Source: Sedimenticola sp. (GTDB lineage: Bacteria > Pseudomonadota > Gammaproteobacteria > Chromatiales > Chromatiaceae). Taken from it: 64,000 bases of DNA. The DNA is taken from contig JALSQZ010000226.1 in the NCBI GenBank assembly GCA_026985055.1, positions 1-64,000 of the forward strand, given 5' to 3'. Below, piece after piece: positions 8,616 to 18,622 of the stretch; within the stretch, counting starts at the first letter, position 1; the number at the start of each line of letters is the position of its first letter. Under the pieces are notes generated by a model that made no database searches, was not told where the DNA came from, and saw nothing but the letters and a program-made list of their open reading frames with translations. Both the position numbers and the translations under genes were made by a program.

Positions 8616-11174
8616 ATGACAGAATTCGCCAAGGAAGTCCTTCCGGTCAATCTCGAAGACGAGATGCAACATTCCTACCTGGATTACGCCATGAGCGTTA
8701 TCGTGGGCAGGGCCTTGCCGGATGTCAGGGACGGGCTCAAACCCGTACATCGCCGGGTGCTCTTCGCCATGAGTGTGCTGGGCAATGACTGGAACAAGCC
8801 CTACAAGAAGTCCGCCCGGGTGGTGGGCGACGTCATCGGTAAATATCATCCTCATGGGGATACTGCCGTATATGACACCATCGTGCGCATGGCCCAGCCT
8901 TTTTCCCTGCGCTACATGCTCATCGATGGTCAGGGCAACTTTGGTTCTGTAGATGGAGATTCTCCCGCCGCCATGCGTTACACCGAAGTGCGCATGTCCC
9001 GAATCGCCCATGAGCTGCTGGCGGACATCGACAAGGAAACCGTCGAGTTCATTCCCAACTATGACGAATCCGAATCCGAGCCGGCGGTGCTGCCGGCCAA
9101 GATTCCCAATCTGCTCATCAACGGATCTTCCGGCATTGCGGTGGGCATGGCCACCAATATACCGCCCCACAACCTGACGGAAGTGGTGGATGCTTGCGTG
9201 GCGCTCATCGACAATGAGCAGATTTCCATCGAAGAGCTGATGCAATATGTGCCGGGACCGGATTTTCCCACTGCCGGCATCATCAATGGCGCCAAGGGCA
9301 TCCGCGATGCCTATCGCACCGGACGTGGCAAGATCTATGTGCGCGCCCGCACTCACTTCGAGGACATGGACAACGGCAAGCAGCGCCTGGTGGTCACCGA
9401 GTTGCCTTATCAGGTGAACAAGGCGCGGCTCATGGAAAAGATTGCCGAACTGGTCAAGGAAAAGAAGGTGGAAGGCATCACCGAGATGCGCGACGAGTCC
9501 GACAAGGACGGCATGCGCATGGTCATCGAGCTGCGCAAGGGAGAAGTTGGCGAGGTGGTGCTCAACAACCTGTTCCAGCATACCCAGATGCAGAGTGTCT
9601 TCGGCATCAACGTGGTGGCCCTGGTGGACAGCCAGCCACGTACCTTGAACCTGAAGCAACTGCTGGAATATTTCGTGCGCCACCGGCGCGAGGTGGTGAC
9701 CCGGCGCACTATCTTCGACTTGCGCAAGGCCCGCGCCAGGGCGCATATTCTCGAAGGCCTGGCCGTGGCTCTGGCAAACATCGACGAAGTCATTGCCCTG
9801 ATCAAGGCTGCGCCCAACCCGGCTACGGCGAAAAAGGAATTGTGCGCGCGCCTGTGGAAATCCGGCACTCTGGAAGACATGCTTTCCCGCGCCGGCGCGG
9901 ACGCCTCCCGTCCGGACGATCTGCCGGAGGGCTTTGGGCTTACGCCGGACGGTTATCGCCTGACCGAAACCCAGGCCCAGGCCATTCTGGACCTGCGCCT
10001 GCAAAAGCTCACCGGGCTGGAGCAGGACAAGATCATCAGCGAGTTCCAGGAACTGCTGGACAAAATCGCGGATCTGCTGGATATCCTTTCCAGCTCGGAT
10101 CGCCTGATGAATGTGATCAAGGATGAACTGCTGGCGATCCGTGAACAATTTGGCGATGAGCGCCGCACGGAGATCATCGCCGATCGTCTCGACCTCACTC
10201 TGGAAGATCTGATCACCGAGGAAGATGTGGTGGTTACCCTGTCTCACCAGGGCTATGCCAAGGCCCAGTCCCTGGACACCTACCAGGCCCAGCGCCGGGG
10301 AGGGCGGGGCAAGACTGCCACCACGACCAAGGATGAGGATTTCGTGGACAAGCTGTTCGTTGCCAGCACCCACGACACCATTTTGTGTTTTTCCAGCGCC
10401 GGCAAGGTGTACTGGCTCAAGGTCTATGAATTGCCTCAGGCAGGACGCAATGCCCGGGGCAAGCCCATGGTCAATCTGTTGCCCCTGGAAGAGAACGAGC
10501 GCATTAGTGCGGTGTTGCCCATCCGTGAATACGAAGAAAACAAATATGTCTTCATGGCCACCGAGCAGGGCACGGTGAAAAAGACGTCCCTGAAGGATTT
10601 CTCCCGTCCCCGGGCCAGCGGCATCATCGCCGTGGATCTGCGCGAGGGCGACCAGCTCATTGGCGTGGATATTACCGATGGCGAGCGTGACATCATGTTG
10701 TTCAGCAGCGCCGGCAAGGCGGTGCGCTTCAAGGAGGAAGCTGTCCGGGCCATGGGCCGGACGGCCACCGGCGTGCGCGGTATTCGTCTGGATGAAGGCC
10801 AGCGGGTGATTTCCCTGGTGGTCGCCGATGAAGGCGATATCCTCAGCGTCTGCGAAAACGGCTACGGCAAGCGTACCGCCATTGACCAGTTCCCGACCAA
10901 GGGGCGTGGCACCAAGGGGCTGATTTCCATACGCACTTCCGAACGCAATGGCGACCAGATCGGCGCCATCCTGGTGGATGAGGATGACGAGATCATGCTC
11001 ATTACCGATGGTGGCACCCTGGTGCGCACCCGTGTTTCCGATGTATCGCGCATGGGGCGTGACGCCCAGGGCGTGAAAATGATCGCCCTGAGCAAGAAGG
11101 AAAAACTCATTGGTATTGCGCGCATCGAAATGCTCGAAGGTGAAGAGGAAGATGAAGACGACAGTTCTTCGTAG
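8616..11174 (+). CDS. gyrA: DNA gyrase subunit A
   Basis: DNA-cleaving subunit of gyrase, which introduces negative supercoils with GyrB. The 852-residue chain contains the catalytic Tyr122 (MRYTEV) and the quinolone-determining region [10 protein letters not shown], with Thr83 and Asp87 in E. coli numbering. The GyrA box QRRGGRGK opens the C-terminal DNA-wrapping beta-pinwheel, and the chain ends in an acidic tail. Thr83 is the natural residue in many gammaproteobacteria such as Pseudomonas, so it is not evidence of selection. It starts the gyrA-serC-serA-pheA run of plus-strand genes. Confidence 0.98.
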   Translation: MTEFAKEVLPVNLEDEMQHSYLDYAMSVIVGRALPDVRDGLKPVHRRVLFAMSVLGNDWNKPYKKSARVVGDVIGKYHPHGDTAVYDTIVRMAQPFSLRYMLIDGQGNFGSVDGDSPAAMRYTEVRMSRIAHELLADIDKETVEFIPNYDESESEPAVLPAKIPNLLINGSSGIAVGMATNIPPHNLTEVVDACVALIDNEQISIEELMQYVPGPDFPTAGIINGAKGIRDAYRTGRGKIYVRARTHFEDMDNGKQRLVVTELPYQVNKARLMEKIAELVKEKKVEGITEMRDESDKDGMRMVIELRKGEVGEVVLNNLFQHTQMQSVFGINVVALVDSQPRTLNLKQLLEYFVRHRREVVTRRTIFDLRKARARAHILEGLAVALANIDEVIALIKAAPNPATAKKELCARLWKSGTLEDMLSRAGADASRPDDLPEGFGLTPDGYRLTETQAQAILDLRLQKLTGLEQDKIISEFQELLDKIADLLDILSSSDRLMNVIKDELLAIREQFGDERRTEIIADRLDLTLEDLITEEDVVVTLSHQGYAKAQSLDTYQAQRRGGRGKTATTTKDEDFVDKLFVASTHDTILCFSSAGKVYWLKVYELPQAGRNARGKPMVNLLPLEENERISAVLPIREYEENKYVFMATEQGTVKKTSLKDFSRPRASGIIAVDLREGDQLIGVDITDGERDIMLFSSAGKAVRFKEEAVRAMGRTATGVRGIRLDEGQRVISLVVADEGDILSVCENGYGKRTAIDQFPTKGRGTKGLISIRTSERNGDQIGAILVDEDDEIMLITDGGTLVRTRVSDVSRMGRDAQGVKMIALSKKEKLIGIARIEMLEGEEEDEDDSSS

Positions 11175-11301
11175 CACCGGTTTATTTTGTCGCATCCCGC
11201 CAAGGAGGGTTTGATTTTTTCAGGCATTCCCGTGGCACAGGCTGCTTCTGATACCACCGCACCCGGGATTGTAATGTAGTAACCAAAACAGGAAACCCAC
11301 A

Positions 11302-12378
11302 ATGTCACGAATCTATAATTTCAGCGCTGGCCCCGCCACGCTGCCCGAAGAGGTATTGAAACAGGCCCAGGATGAACTGCTGGACTGGCACGGTGCCGGC
11401 ATGTCAGTGATGGAGATGAGTCATCGCGGCAAGGAGTTCATGAGCATTGCCGCCCAGGCGGAAGCGGATTTGCGTGAGGTGATGGGGATTCCCGACAATT
11501 ATAAAGTGCTGTTCCTCCAGGGCGGCGCTTCCAGCCAGTTCGCCATGGTGCCCTTGAATCTCATGGCACGCACCGGAAAAGCCGATTATATCAACACCGG
11601 GAGTTGGTCGAAGAAAGCCATTGCCGAGGCAAAACGCTATGGCGAGGTCAATGTCGTTGCCGATACATCGGCAGATTTCAAGGCTCCGGAGGAATCGGAT
11701 CTGAGTTTTTCTGCGGATGCCGCTTATGTGCATTACACCCCCAACGAAACCATTCAGGGGGTGGAATTTCCCTATATTCCCGATACTGGAGATATCCCTC
11801 TGGTAGCGGACATGTCTTCCACGATCCTGTCCCGGCCTGTTGACGTATCGAAGTTCGGTATCATCTATGCCGGCGCGCAGAAGAATGTAGGGCCTGCCGG
11901 CCTGACCCTGGTCATCATCCGTGAAGATCTCATCGGCCATGCACCGGATTCCTGTCCCGCCATGCTCGACTATCAGATTCACGCCGATGCCGGCTCCATG
12001 TACAACACGCCGCCTACCTATGCCTGGTATCTGGCAGGGCTGGTGTTCCAGTGGCTGAAGAACAATGGCGGCCTGGAGACCATGGCAGTAATCAACGAGC
12101 GCAAGGCGGAGGAATTGTATGGCGTGATCGATGCCTCTGATTTCTACGCCAATCCTGTGGCTCCGGAGTGTCGTTCCTGGATGAATGTGCCCTTCACCCT
12201 GGCGAATGCCGATCTGGACGGAAAGTTTCTTGAAGAAGCCGCAGCCCGGGGACTGAAAACCCTCAAGGGGCACCGTTCCGTTGGTGGCATGCGCGCCAGT
12301 ATCTACAACGCCATGCCGGAAGAAGGCGTGCAGGCGCTGATCGCCTTCATGCGGGATTTCGAACAGGCCAACGCTTGA
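11302..12378 (+). CDS. serC: Phosphoserine aminotransferase
   Basis: PLP enzyme that transaminates 3-phosphohydroxypyruvate to phosphoserine; it also acts in pyridoxine synthesis. Lys194 in [12 protein letters not shown] is the Schiff-base lysine, and [10 protein letters not shown] at the N-terminus and GGASSQF are family signatures. At 358 residues it is normal length. The ribosome site AGGAAA precedes the ATG. It is followed within a few bases by serA, so the first two steps of serine synthesis are co-transcribed. Confidence 0.96.
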   Translation: MSRIYNFSAGPATLPEEVLKQAQDELLDWHGAGMSVMEMSHRGKEFMSIAAQAEADLREVMGIPDNYKVLFLQGGASSQFAMVPLNLMARTGKADYINTGSWSKKAIAEAKRYGEVNVVADTSADFKAPEESDLSFSADAAYVHYTPNETIQGVEFPYIPDTGDIPLVADMSSTILSRPVDVSKFGIIYAGAQKNVGPAGLTLVIIREDLIGHAPDSCPAMLDYQIHADAGSMYNTPPTYAWYLAGLVFQWLKNNGGLETMAVINERKAEELYGVIDASDFYANPVAPECRSWMNVPFTLANADLDGKFLEEAAARGLKTLKGHRSVGGMRASIYNAMPEEGVQALIAFMRDFEQANA

Positions 12379-12389
12379 GCAGGACAGAT

Positions 12390-13568
12390 ATGATGTACAA
12401 GATTCTCACTTTGAACAATATCTCCGCCGCGGGTCTGGATCGTCTGCCCCGTGAGCGCTATGAAGTGGCTTCGGAAATTGCCCATCCGGATGCCATCCTG
12501 CTGCGTTCCTACAAGATGCATGACATGGACATACCGGATACCGTACAGGCGATTGGTCGTGCTGGTGCGGGCGTGAACAACATCCCCGTGGACAAGATGA
12601 CGGAGAAAGGCATTCCCGTGTTCAACGCGCCGGGAGCCAACTCCAATGCGGTCAAGGAACTGGTCGTCGCCGGCATGCTCATGGCTGCGCGCAACATCGG
12701 TCCCGCCTGGAAATTCGCCACCTCACTGGAAGGCGAGGATGCGGAAATCACCAAGGCGGTGGAAGCAGGCAAGAAGAATTTTGTCGGTTTTGAACTGCCC
12801 GGGCGGACGCTGGGTGTGGTGGGCCTGGGAGCCATCGGCGTAAGGATCTGCAATGCCGCCCATGACCTGGGTATGAAAGTGGTCGGTTTCGATCCTTCCA
12901 TCACCGTGAAATCCGCCTGGAAACTCAAGGCCGATGTGGAGCAGGCGCTTTCCATCGATGATCTGTTGTCCCGCTCCGACTTTGTCACTTTCCATGTGCC
13001 ATTGACGGAGCAAACGGCGAACATGATCAATGAAGAGCGCATCCGGCTGATGCCGGACAATGCCATCGTGCTCAATTTTGCCCGCAACGGCATTGTCGAT
13101 GATCAAGCCGTGGTCAGGGCGCTGGATGATGGCAAGCTGTATGCCTATGTGTGTGATTTTCCCAGTAACCTGCTCAAGGATCATCCGCGTTGCCTGACCC
13201 TGCCGCATCTGGGGGCTTCCACCCGCGAGGCGGAAGAGAACTGTGCCATCATGGTGGCGGACGAGATCCGTGCCTGGCTGGAAGACGGCAATATCAGCAA
13301 TTCGGTAAACTTTCCGGAAATCAACATGCCCCATGGCGACAATCCGCGCCTGGTGGTGGTGAACAGCAACGTGCCCAACATGCTGGGTCAGATCTCCACG
13401 GATCTCGCTGCGGCCGGCATGAACATCGTGGACATGTTGAACAAATCCCGTGGCGATATCGCCGTTACTCTTATCGATCTGGAATCCCAGCCGGAACAGG
13501 CGGTAATGGACAAGATTGGCAGCGTGGAGGGTGTGTTGTCCGTGCGTTGCCTGAGCTGCAAGAAATAG
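12390..13568 (+). CDS. serA: D-3-phosphoglycerate dehydrogenase with ACT domain
   Basis: First enzyme of serine synthesis, oxidising 3-phosphoglycerate. It has a D-2-hydroxyacid dehydrogenase fold: substrate/NAD motif GVVGLGAIGVRI, catalytic Arg in NFARNGIVDD, and the C-terminal His in LPHLGASTREAEENC. An ACT domain (about residues 315-390, NSNVPNMLGQISTDLA) probably mediates serine feedback. I chose ATG 12390, eight bases after AGGA. A TTG at 12375 overlapping the serC stop is also open. At 392 residues it is shorter than long-type SerA proteins with extra domains. In Pseudomonas no serA lies between serC and pheA. Confidence 0.9.
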   Translation: MMYKILTLNNISAAGLDRLPRERYEVASEIAHPDAILLRSYKMHDMDIPDTVQAIGRAGAGVNNIPVDKMTEKGIPVFNAPGANSNAVKELVVAGMLMAARNIGPAWKFATSLEGEDAEITKAVEAGKKNFVGFELPGRTLGVVGLGAIGVRICNAAHDLGMKVVGFDPSITVKSAWKLKADVEQALSIDDLLSRSDFVTFHVPLTEQTANMINEERIRLMPDNAIVLNFARNGIVDDQAVVRALDDGKLYAYVCDFPSNLLKDHPRCLTLPHLGASTREAEENCAIMVADEIRAWLEDGNISNSVNFPEINMPHGDNPRLVVVNSNVPNMLGQISTDLAAAGMNIVDMLNKSRGDIAVTLIDLESQPEQAVMDKIGSVEGVLSVRCLSCKK

Positions 13569-13585
13569 GGCATCATTGGTTCGTT

Positions 13586-14671
13586 ATGAACGAAGCCGAA
13601 AAACTCAATGCCATCCGTGAGCGTATCGACAGCATCGATGAACAGATCCAGGATCTGATCAATGCCCGCGCGCAAGCGGCGGCTGAAGTAGCCCACATCA
13701 AGCAGCAAAGTGATGGCGAAGTGGTTTTCTATCGCCCCGAGCGCGAGGCTCAGGTATTGCGCATGGTCAAGGAGCGCAACCGCGGGCCGCTGGATGCAGA
13801 GGAAATGGCACGACTGTTTCGGGAGATCATGTCTGCCTGCCTGGCGCTGGAGTATCCCCTCAACATTGCCTTTCTCGGTCCGGAAGGCACTTTCACCCAG
13901 GCGGCTGCGCTCAAGCATTTCGGTCATTCGGTCACCACTACCCCGCTGGGTTCCATCTCCGACGTGTTTCAGGAAGTCGAGGCGGGGAATTGTCAGTATG
14001 GCGTGGTTCCGGTGGAGAACTCCACGGAAGGGGTCATCAGTCATACCCTGGACATGTTTTTCAGCTCGCCACTGAAGATCTGTGGCGAGGTTACCTTGCG
14101 CATCCACCACAATCTGTTGTCCAACGCCGCGTCACTGGAGGGTATCGAAAAACTCTATTCTCACCAGCAATCCCTGGCCCAGTGCCGGGGTTGGCTGGAC
14201 CGGCATCTGCCCAAGGTGGAGCGTATTGCCGTGGGCAGCAATGCGGAAGCGGCCGCCATTGCCCGGGAAGATTCCCGAGCCGCGGCCATTGCCAGCGAGA
14301 CGGCGGGAGAAATCTATAATCTTGGTGTGCTGGCGCACAATATCGAGGACGAACCGGGCAACACAACCCGTTTTCTCATTATCGGACAGCAGGAAGTGCC
14401 ACCATCCGGCGAAGACAAGACCAGCCTGCTCATTTCTACCAAGAACGAGGCAGGCGGGCTGCACCGCCTGCTGGAGCCTCTGGCGCAACACGGGGTAAGC
14501 ATGACCCGCATCGAATCCCGTCCTTCACGTCGTGGCATGTGGGACTATGTGTTTTTCATCGACATTGATGGACATAAAGATCAGCCCCATGTTTCCAGAG
14601 CATTGAAAGCCCTGGAGCAACGTGCTGGTGTGTACAAGGTTTTGGGCTCTTATCCGAAAGCGGTTTTATAA
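13586..14671 (+). CDS. pheA: Bifunctional chorismate mutase/prephenate dehydratase
   Basis: P-protein that makes phenylpyruvate from chorismate. The N-terminal AroQ chorismate mutase spans about residues 1-85 (IRERIDSIDEQIQDLINAR). The prephenate dehydratase domain begins at IAFLGPEGTFTQAA and includes the TRF motif in NTTRFLI. A C-terminal ACT domain with the phenylalanine-sensing ESRPSR motif follows. At 361 residues it is full length. The open frame continues upstream through serA, but ATG 13586 is the family start. An inserted minus-strand block separates it from hisC, its usual neighbour. Confidence 0.96.
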   Translation: MNEAEKLNAIRERIDSIDEQIQDLINARAQAAAEVAHIKQQSDGEVVFYRPEREAQVLRMVKERNRGPLDAEEMARLFREIMSACLALEYPLNIAFLGPEGTFTQAAALKHFGHSVTTTPLGSISDVFQEVEAGNCQYGVVPVENSTEGVISHTLDMFFSSPLKICGEVTLRIHHNLLSNAASLEGIEKLYSHQQSLAQCRGWLDRHLPKVERIAVGSNAEAAAIAREDSRAAAIASETAGEIYNLGVLAHNIEDEPGNTTRFLIIGQQEVPPSGEDKTSLLISTKNEAGGLHRLLEPLAQHGVSMTRIESRPSRRGMWDYVFFIDIDGHKDQPHVSRALKALEQRAGVYKVLGSYPKAVL

Positions 14672-14676
14672 CCGCT
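14659..14676. terminator. Weak convergent hairpin between pheA and the barrel gene
   Basis: AGCGGTT and AACCGCT form a 7-bp stem around a 4-nt loop spanning the pheA stop codon, in the gap between two convergent genes. There is no T-tract on either side, so termination here is only a suggestion. Confidence 0.3.
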
Positions 14677-14680
14677 ATGC

Positions 14681-15481
14681 TCAGAATTCCAGAATCAACC
14701 CCAGCCTGAAATACGGACTTATTTCTACACGAATATGGTTAGGGACTTTTTGCCCATCTTCATAATCAAGACGATTGTAGCCCACACCAGCGCTCAACAG
14801 AGTGCGGCTTGCGGCACTTTCCCACAAGCTGTATTTTGCGTTGATATCCAGCGTCCACACTTCCGGTGTATTGGGTAATGGAATTGGTGCAAACAGCCGA
14901 CTGTCCAGAGTGAATCGGTCATTGATACGCCAGGTCATTGCGGCACCAATTCGATACCCTAGCTTGGAATATGCTCTGTCTGCCTTGGCAGTATGGCTTT
15001 TCAACTGATAATCAAAATCAAACCACACCAACCCCCCACCGGCGGAGAGGCTGATGTTCTCATTGGTACGGTTTAGAGCGTACAGATAATTGATACGATA
15101 CCAGTCAGTTTGTATGTCAGCATTCACCTGAGTTCCCGCCGGAAAAAACTTTTTCTGACTGACAAGGTCTTTTCTTATGACAGATTTGCCAGATTGACGC
15201 TGCCATTGTCCCCCGATTTCAAACTGGTGCCCCTCCATATTGAACATCGCATAGGCATCAAGCGCCGTTTGCCGATCAAAATCCAGCTCATCAAATGTTG
15301 GGCGGCTGCGACTGGTTGTACCCGGCTCTCCACCAGCAGGGGTTTGCACAAAACCATCCAGAGAGCCGTTAATATAGGTAATACCCATCGTATATGGGAA
15401 AGGGGCGCCACTCGGTTGAGCGTGAATACTCGTAGTCCACAACCATGGGAGCATCAACAGGAATCGGCGAAATTGGTTCAT
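14681..15481 (-). CDS. Outer-membrane beta-barrel protein of unknown function
   Basis: This 266-residue protein has a Sec signal peptide (residues 1-22, ending IHAQ). It is rich in alternating aromatic/polar strands and ends in a terminal Phe (GLILEF), the classic BAM recognition residue. The ATG at 15481 is preceded by GGGGAAAGC; an upstream ATG at 15559 would bury the signal peptide. I do not recognise a specific family. It is separated by 237 bp from the chemotaxis operon (that gap, 15482-15718, shows no clear feature) and may be independently transcribed. A transporter or adhesin role cannot be told from sequence. Confidence 0.8.
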   Translation of the reverse strand: MNQFRRFLLMLPWLWTTSIHAQPSGAPFPYTMGITYINGSLDGFVQTPAGGEPGTTSRSRPTFDELDFDRQTALDAYAMFNMEGHQFEIGGQWQRQSGKSVIRKDLVSQKKFFPAGTQVNADIQTDWYRINYLYALNRTNENISLSAGGGLVWFDFDYQLKSHTAKADRAYSKLGYRIGAAMTWRINDRFTLDSRLFAPIPLPNTPEVWTLDINAKYSLWESAASRTLLSAGVGYNRLDYEDGQKVPNHIRVEISPYFRLGLILEF

Positions 15482-15718
15482 AATGCTTTCCCCAGATACA
15501 TGACAATCAAAAATAAAAGATACACCAAGAAACTGAACTGACAAGGACATACGGCACATACCACAGCAGGCCCTGATCGTATTCTGCAGGTGTAGATCCA
15601 GTCATCAATCTGGATGATACGGCAAATTTGGCTATTGCATAAGAAACTGGCTCCTTGATATGTCAAGTGGTGTTCAGCATGGAAGTTGTTGGCGCCGTCC
15701 CTGGCGGGCATTTTTCTG

Positions 15719-16207
15719 TCAGGCAACCAATGCCTGGAAGGATAGTCCGCCATCACCATAATCAGCGAAGGAGATACTGAAATCTGCCGTAGCCGGCGGT
15801 TTTTGTACCAGTTCCTGCACTTCCTGCGGCAATTCCTCTGGGGATTGGTAGAGGTTGAGCAGACGCAGGTGGGGACTATCGCTGTTCATCAGCAGCCGGG
15901 AACAGATATTCATGATTTCATGCACGTTGCCGATCATGATTTCCGAAAAATCACCGTTCTGGGCGCATTCCTTTGCTGTTCCCAGAGGAATCTTGGTCAG
16001 GGATGCGCCGGCAAAGGCGGTGAAATTGTAATCCATGGCGCACGTGGCCACGGGCGCATTCTCGTCATCCACATAAAGCGCCACCACGGACTGGCTGCCA
16101 GGTGCTGCGGTCACGGGGTCTCCAGGGCTGGCTTTGAGGTCATTGCCATACATCATTGCCAGCATCTGCTGCAGTTCAATGGGCTTGGGCAAGGGGATAC
16201 CGGACAT
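15719..16207 (-). CDS. Chemotaxis-operon protein of unknown function
   Basis: A 162-residue soluble protein encoded 10 nt after cheY as the last gene of the chemotaxis operon. There is no signal peptide or membrane segment. A central helix, SEIMIGNVHEIMNICSRLL, has the E-x3-GN-x4-N spacing reminiscent of CheC/CheX/FliY-type phosphatases, but I would not call it one of these. The operon shows no cheZ, cheC, cheX or cheD. A CheY-phosphate phosphatase or a CheY-binding output protein is therefore a reasonable guess. The ATG at 16207 has AGGAGAAC upstream. Confidence 0.75.
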   Translation of the reverse strand: MSGIPLPKPIELQQMLAMMYGNDLKASPGDPVTAAPGSQSVVALYVDDENAPVATCAMDYNFTAFAGASLTKIPLGTAKECAQNGDFSEIMIGNVHEIMNICSRLLMNSDSPHLRLLNLYQSPEELPQEVQELVQKPPATADFSISFADYGDGGLSFQALVA

Positions 16208-16217
16208 GTTTGTTCTC

Positions 16218-16580
16218 CTAGTTGATGTAAGGGGACAGTTTGTCCTGAAAGGATTCCGGGGTGAAAGGTTTGGCGATGAGGAAATTCGCGCCCAGTTCGG
16301 CGGCACGCTCGCGCATTTCTTCCGAGGCTTCCGTGGTCACGAAACCGAATTTTGGCTTGATGCCTTCATCCTTCAGGGTTTCCAGAAGTTCGGGGCCGGT
16401 CATGTTGGGCATGTTCCAGTCACACAATACCAGGTCAGGTTGTTCCTGCCTGATGGCCTCCAGCGCCTTGGCGCCATCGGCTGCCTGGGTTATATCGTGT
16501 CCGCCGTATCCGGCTTCACGCAGGGTTTTCATGACGATGAGGCGCATTGCCAGGCTGTCGTCTACTACCATGATATTCAT
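16218..16580 (-). CDS. cheY: Chemotaxis response regulator CheY
   Basis: Single-domain receiver protein of 120 residues. The acidic pocket (Asp7, Asp8), phospho-acceptor Asp54 (VLCDWNMP), Thr82 and Lys104 (LIAKPFTP) are all present. It should carry the signal from CheA to the motor or to a pilus/other output. A GGAG six bases before ATG 16580 decides the start; an ATG at 16592 overlaps that site. It lies between cheB and the unknown protein. Confidence 0.93.
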   Translation of the reverse strand: MNIMVVDDSLAMRLIVMKTLREAGYGGHDITQAADGAKALEAIRQEQPDLVLCDWNMPNMTGPELLETLKDEGIKPKFGFVTTEASEEMRERAAELGANFLIAKPFTPESFQDKLSPYIN

Positions 16581-16601
16581 CTTGTTCTCCATAGTGGTTG
16601 A

Positions 16602-17744
16602 TTAGGGAATATTTGCCGCCGAAGCGGTCTTGAGTCGTTCCAGGGCGGATAGCGTCCGGGAGGGACGTCCGCGAGAGGCTTGCATGTAGACAAGCGCAGA
16701 AGGAATTTTGTCCAGGGATAAAACCTGTTCCGCGGCGTCGATTTTGACTGCAGCGCCGGGCATGCCCCATACGATGCTGCTTTCCTTGTCCTGGGCGATG
16801 GTTCTGGCGCCTGCCTGGCGCATTTCCAGCAGCGAGGCAGCGCCATCGTCACCCATGCCCGTAAGAATCACGCCGGTGGCGTTTTTTCCGGCTGTCTGAG
16901 CCACGGAGCGAAACAGCACGTCTACGGAGGGCTTGTGCCGGTTGACCCGGGGGCCATCGCTGAGCCTGCAGTAATAGCCCTGGGTGTCCCTGGCTACCAG
17001 CAGATGCATGGCTCCAGGCGCGATATAGACATTGCCCGTCTCGATTCGCTGGCCATCCTGCGCCTCATGCACCCGGGGACGAGCAAGACGATTCATCCGT
17101 TGCGCGAAAGCGGTGCTGAACCCCGGAGGAATATGCTGGGTGATAACAATAGGAGGCATGTTGTCCGGCAGTTCCACCAGTACGTCCCGGATGGCCTCGG
17201 TGCCGCCAGTGGAAGCGCCAATGGCGATCAGCGGCGGACTGATGGTGGCAGGAGACTTGCGTCCTGCCGGGATGATGGCGTCTACGGTCTTCTTTTCTTC
17301 TACGGACAAGGGTGAAACGCGGTGTTTGTGGCCCGCCATGCGGAGGTTTGCCCGGGCGGCGATCTTTATCTTGTCGATAATTTCCTGGGCTACGCTTTCC
17401 AGAGATCCGCTCATGTCCCCGCCGGGTTTGGCGACGAAGTCGATGGCGCCCAGCTCCAGGGCGCGCAGGGTTGCCTCGGCTCCCTTTTGCGTAAGCGAGG
17501 AAACCATGACTACTGGCAGAGGATGCAGGCGCATGAGATTGCCAAGGAAAGTGATGCCATCCATCCTGGGCATTTCTACATCCAGGGTCAGTACGTCCGG
17601 ATGCAGTTTCTTGATCTTTTCCCGGGCGATATAGGCGTCGGCAGCTGTACCCACCACCTGAATTTGCGCATCCTGCTGGAGAATGTGTTTCAGCAGGTTT
17701 CGTACCAGTGCGGAGTCGTCGATTATCAGAACGCGTATGCTCAT
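16602..17744 (-). CDS. cheB: Chemotaxis protein-glutamate methylesterase CheB
   Basis: Removes methyl groups from, and deamidates, chemoreceptors when phosphorylated by CheA. The N-terminal receiver domain has Asp55 (LTLDVEMPRMDG). The C-terminal esterase has the catalytic Ser in IGASTGGTEA, the His in TQHIPPGFS, and Asp in LTGMGDDGA. The 380-residue length is slightly above average because of a linker and a short C-terminal tail. The start at ATG 17744 follows GGAG; an ATG at 17771 would overlap cheR. Confidence 0.94.
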   Translation of the reverse strand: MSIRVLIIDDSALVRNLLKHILQQDAQIQVVGTAADAYIAREKIKKLHPDVLTLDVEMPRMDGITFLGNLMRLHPLPVVMVSSLTQKGAEATLRALELGAIDFVAKPGGDMSGSLESVAQEIIDKIKIAARANLRMAGHKHRVSPLSVEEKKTVDAIIPAGRKSPATISPPLIAIGASTGGTEAIRDVLVELPDNMPPIVITQHIPPGFSTAFAQRMNRLARPRVHEAQDGQRIETGNVYIAPGAMHLLVARDTQGYYCRLSDGPRVNRHKPSVDVLFRSVAQTAGKNATGVILTGMGDDGAASLLEMRQAGARTIAQDKESSIVWGMPGAAVKIDAAEQVLSLDKIPSALVYMQASRGRPSRTLSALERLKTASAANIP

Positions 17745-17767
17745 GGCTTGTTTGCTCCCGGCTCGGG

Positions 17768-18622
17768 TCAATGGCTCCTGCGGTAGATGGATTGTCCGAT
17801 AAGGGAAAAACGGTCAGTCAGATCCATCGGACTTTCCGAGTGGCCAATAAACAGATGTCCCTTTTGGGTCAGTATGTCGGCGAAGCGGTCAAACATTTTC
17901 TTCTGGGTTGACTTGTCGAAATAAATGAGAACATTGCGGCAGAAGATCAGATCGAAAGGGCCTTTCATGGGCCAGCTCTGCATGAGGTTCAGTTTGCGGT
18001 AGGCAATCAGTTCCTGAAGTTGTGGGCGTACCTTGACTTTTCCCTGGTTGGAACCTGATCCCTTGTAGAACCAGCGTTGTAAACGACTTCCGAGAACCTT
18101 GCTGACATTCTTCTGTTCATAGATGCCGGCGCTGGCTCTGGCCAGCACATCTGAATCCAGGTCGGTTGCCAGAATACGTACGTCCCAGTTGTGAATATCA
18201 GGAATGTTTTCTTGCAGGGTGATGGCCAGCGTGTAGGGCTCCTCGCCGCTGGAGCAGCCAGCGGACCATATTCTGATTCGTCGGCTTTCCCGGTTTTTCT
18301 TCAGCAGTTCCGGTATCAGGGTCTTGGCCAGATAATCGAAATGATGTGCTTCGCGGTAGAAGGCAGTAAGGTTGGTGGTCACCGCGTTGGTAAAGGCTTC
18401 GAGTTCGTCGCCGCGTCCGTCCTCTATGAGACGGCAATAGGCGCCAAAGCTGTGCAGTCCCAATGCGCGCAGTCGTCGTGACAACCGACCATAGATCAGA
18501 TCCCGCCGGTTGTCCGCCATGCGAATGCCGGTATGCCGATATACCAGTTCCCGAAGTCGTTCGAAATCCCCATCGGTGAACTCGAATCCCTGTTGAAGCG
18601 ATTTTTCCGCTGTGTTTCTCAT
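17768..18622 (-). CDS. cheR: Chemotaxis protein methyltransferase CheR
   Basis: SAM-dependent methyltransferase that methylates receptor glutamates. The N-terminal helical domain (residues 15-75) precedes the Rossmann domain with WSAGCSSGEEPYTLA, and FCRNVLIYF is the characteristic late motif. It is 284 residues long. Its start overlaps the stop of the STAS gene by four bases. The receptor encoded just upstream ends in a CheR-docking-like pentapeptide, which supports a dedicated CheR-receptor pair. Confidence 0.95.
   Translation of the reverse strand: MRNTAEKSLQQGFEFTDGDFERLRELVYRHTGIRMADNRRDLIYGRLSRRLRALGLHSFGAYCRLIEDGRGDELEAFTNAVTTNLTAFYREAHHFDYLAKTLIPELLKKNRESRRIRIWSAGCSSGEEPYTLAITLQENIPDIHNWDVRILATDLDSDVLARASAGIYEQKNVSKVLGSRLQRWFYKGSGSNQGKVKVRPQLQELIAYRKLNLMQSWPMKGPFDLIFCRNVLIYFDKSTQKKMFDRFADILTQKGHLFIGHSESPMDLTDRFSLIGQSIYRRSH

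Noticed and set aside
8862..8878. Thr83 in the GyrA quinolone-determining region as a resistance change
   Set aside because: Thr is the normal residue here in Pseudomonas and others; Asp87 is unchanged.
8514..11195. 893-codon open frame antisense to gyrA
   Set aside because: It mirrors gyrA codon structure, has no recognisable domain and no ribosome site; gyrA is certain.
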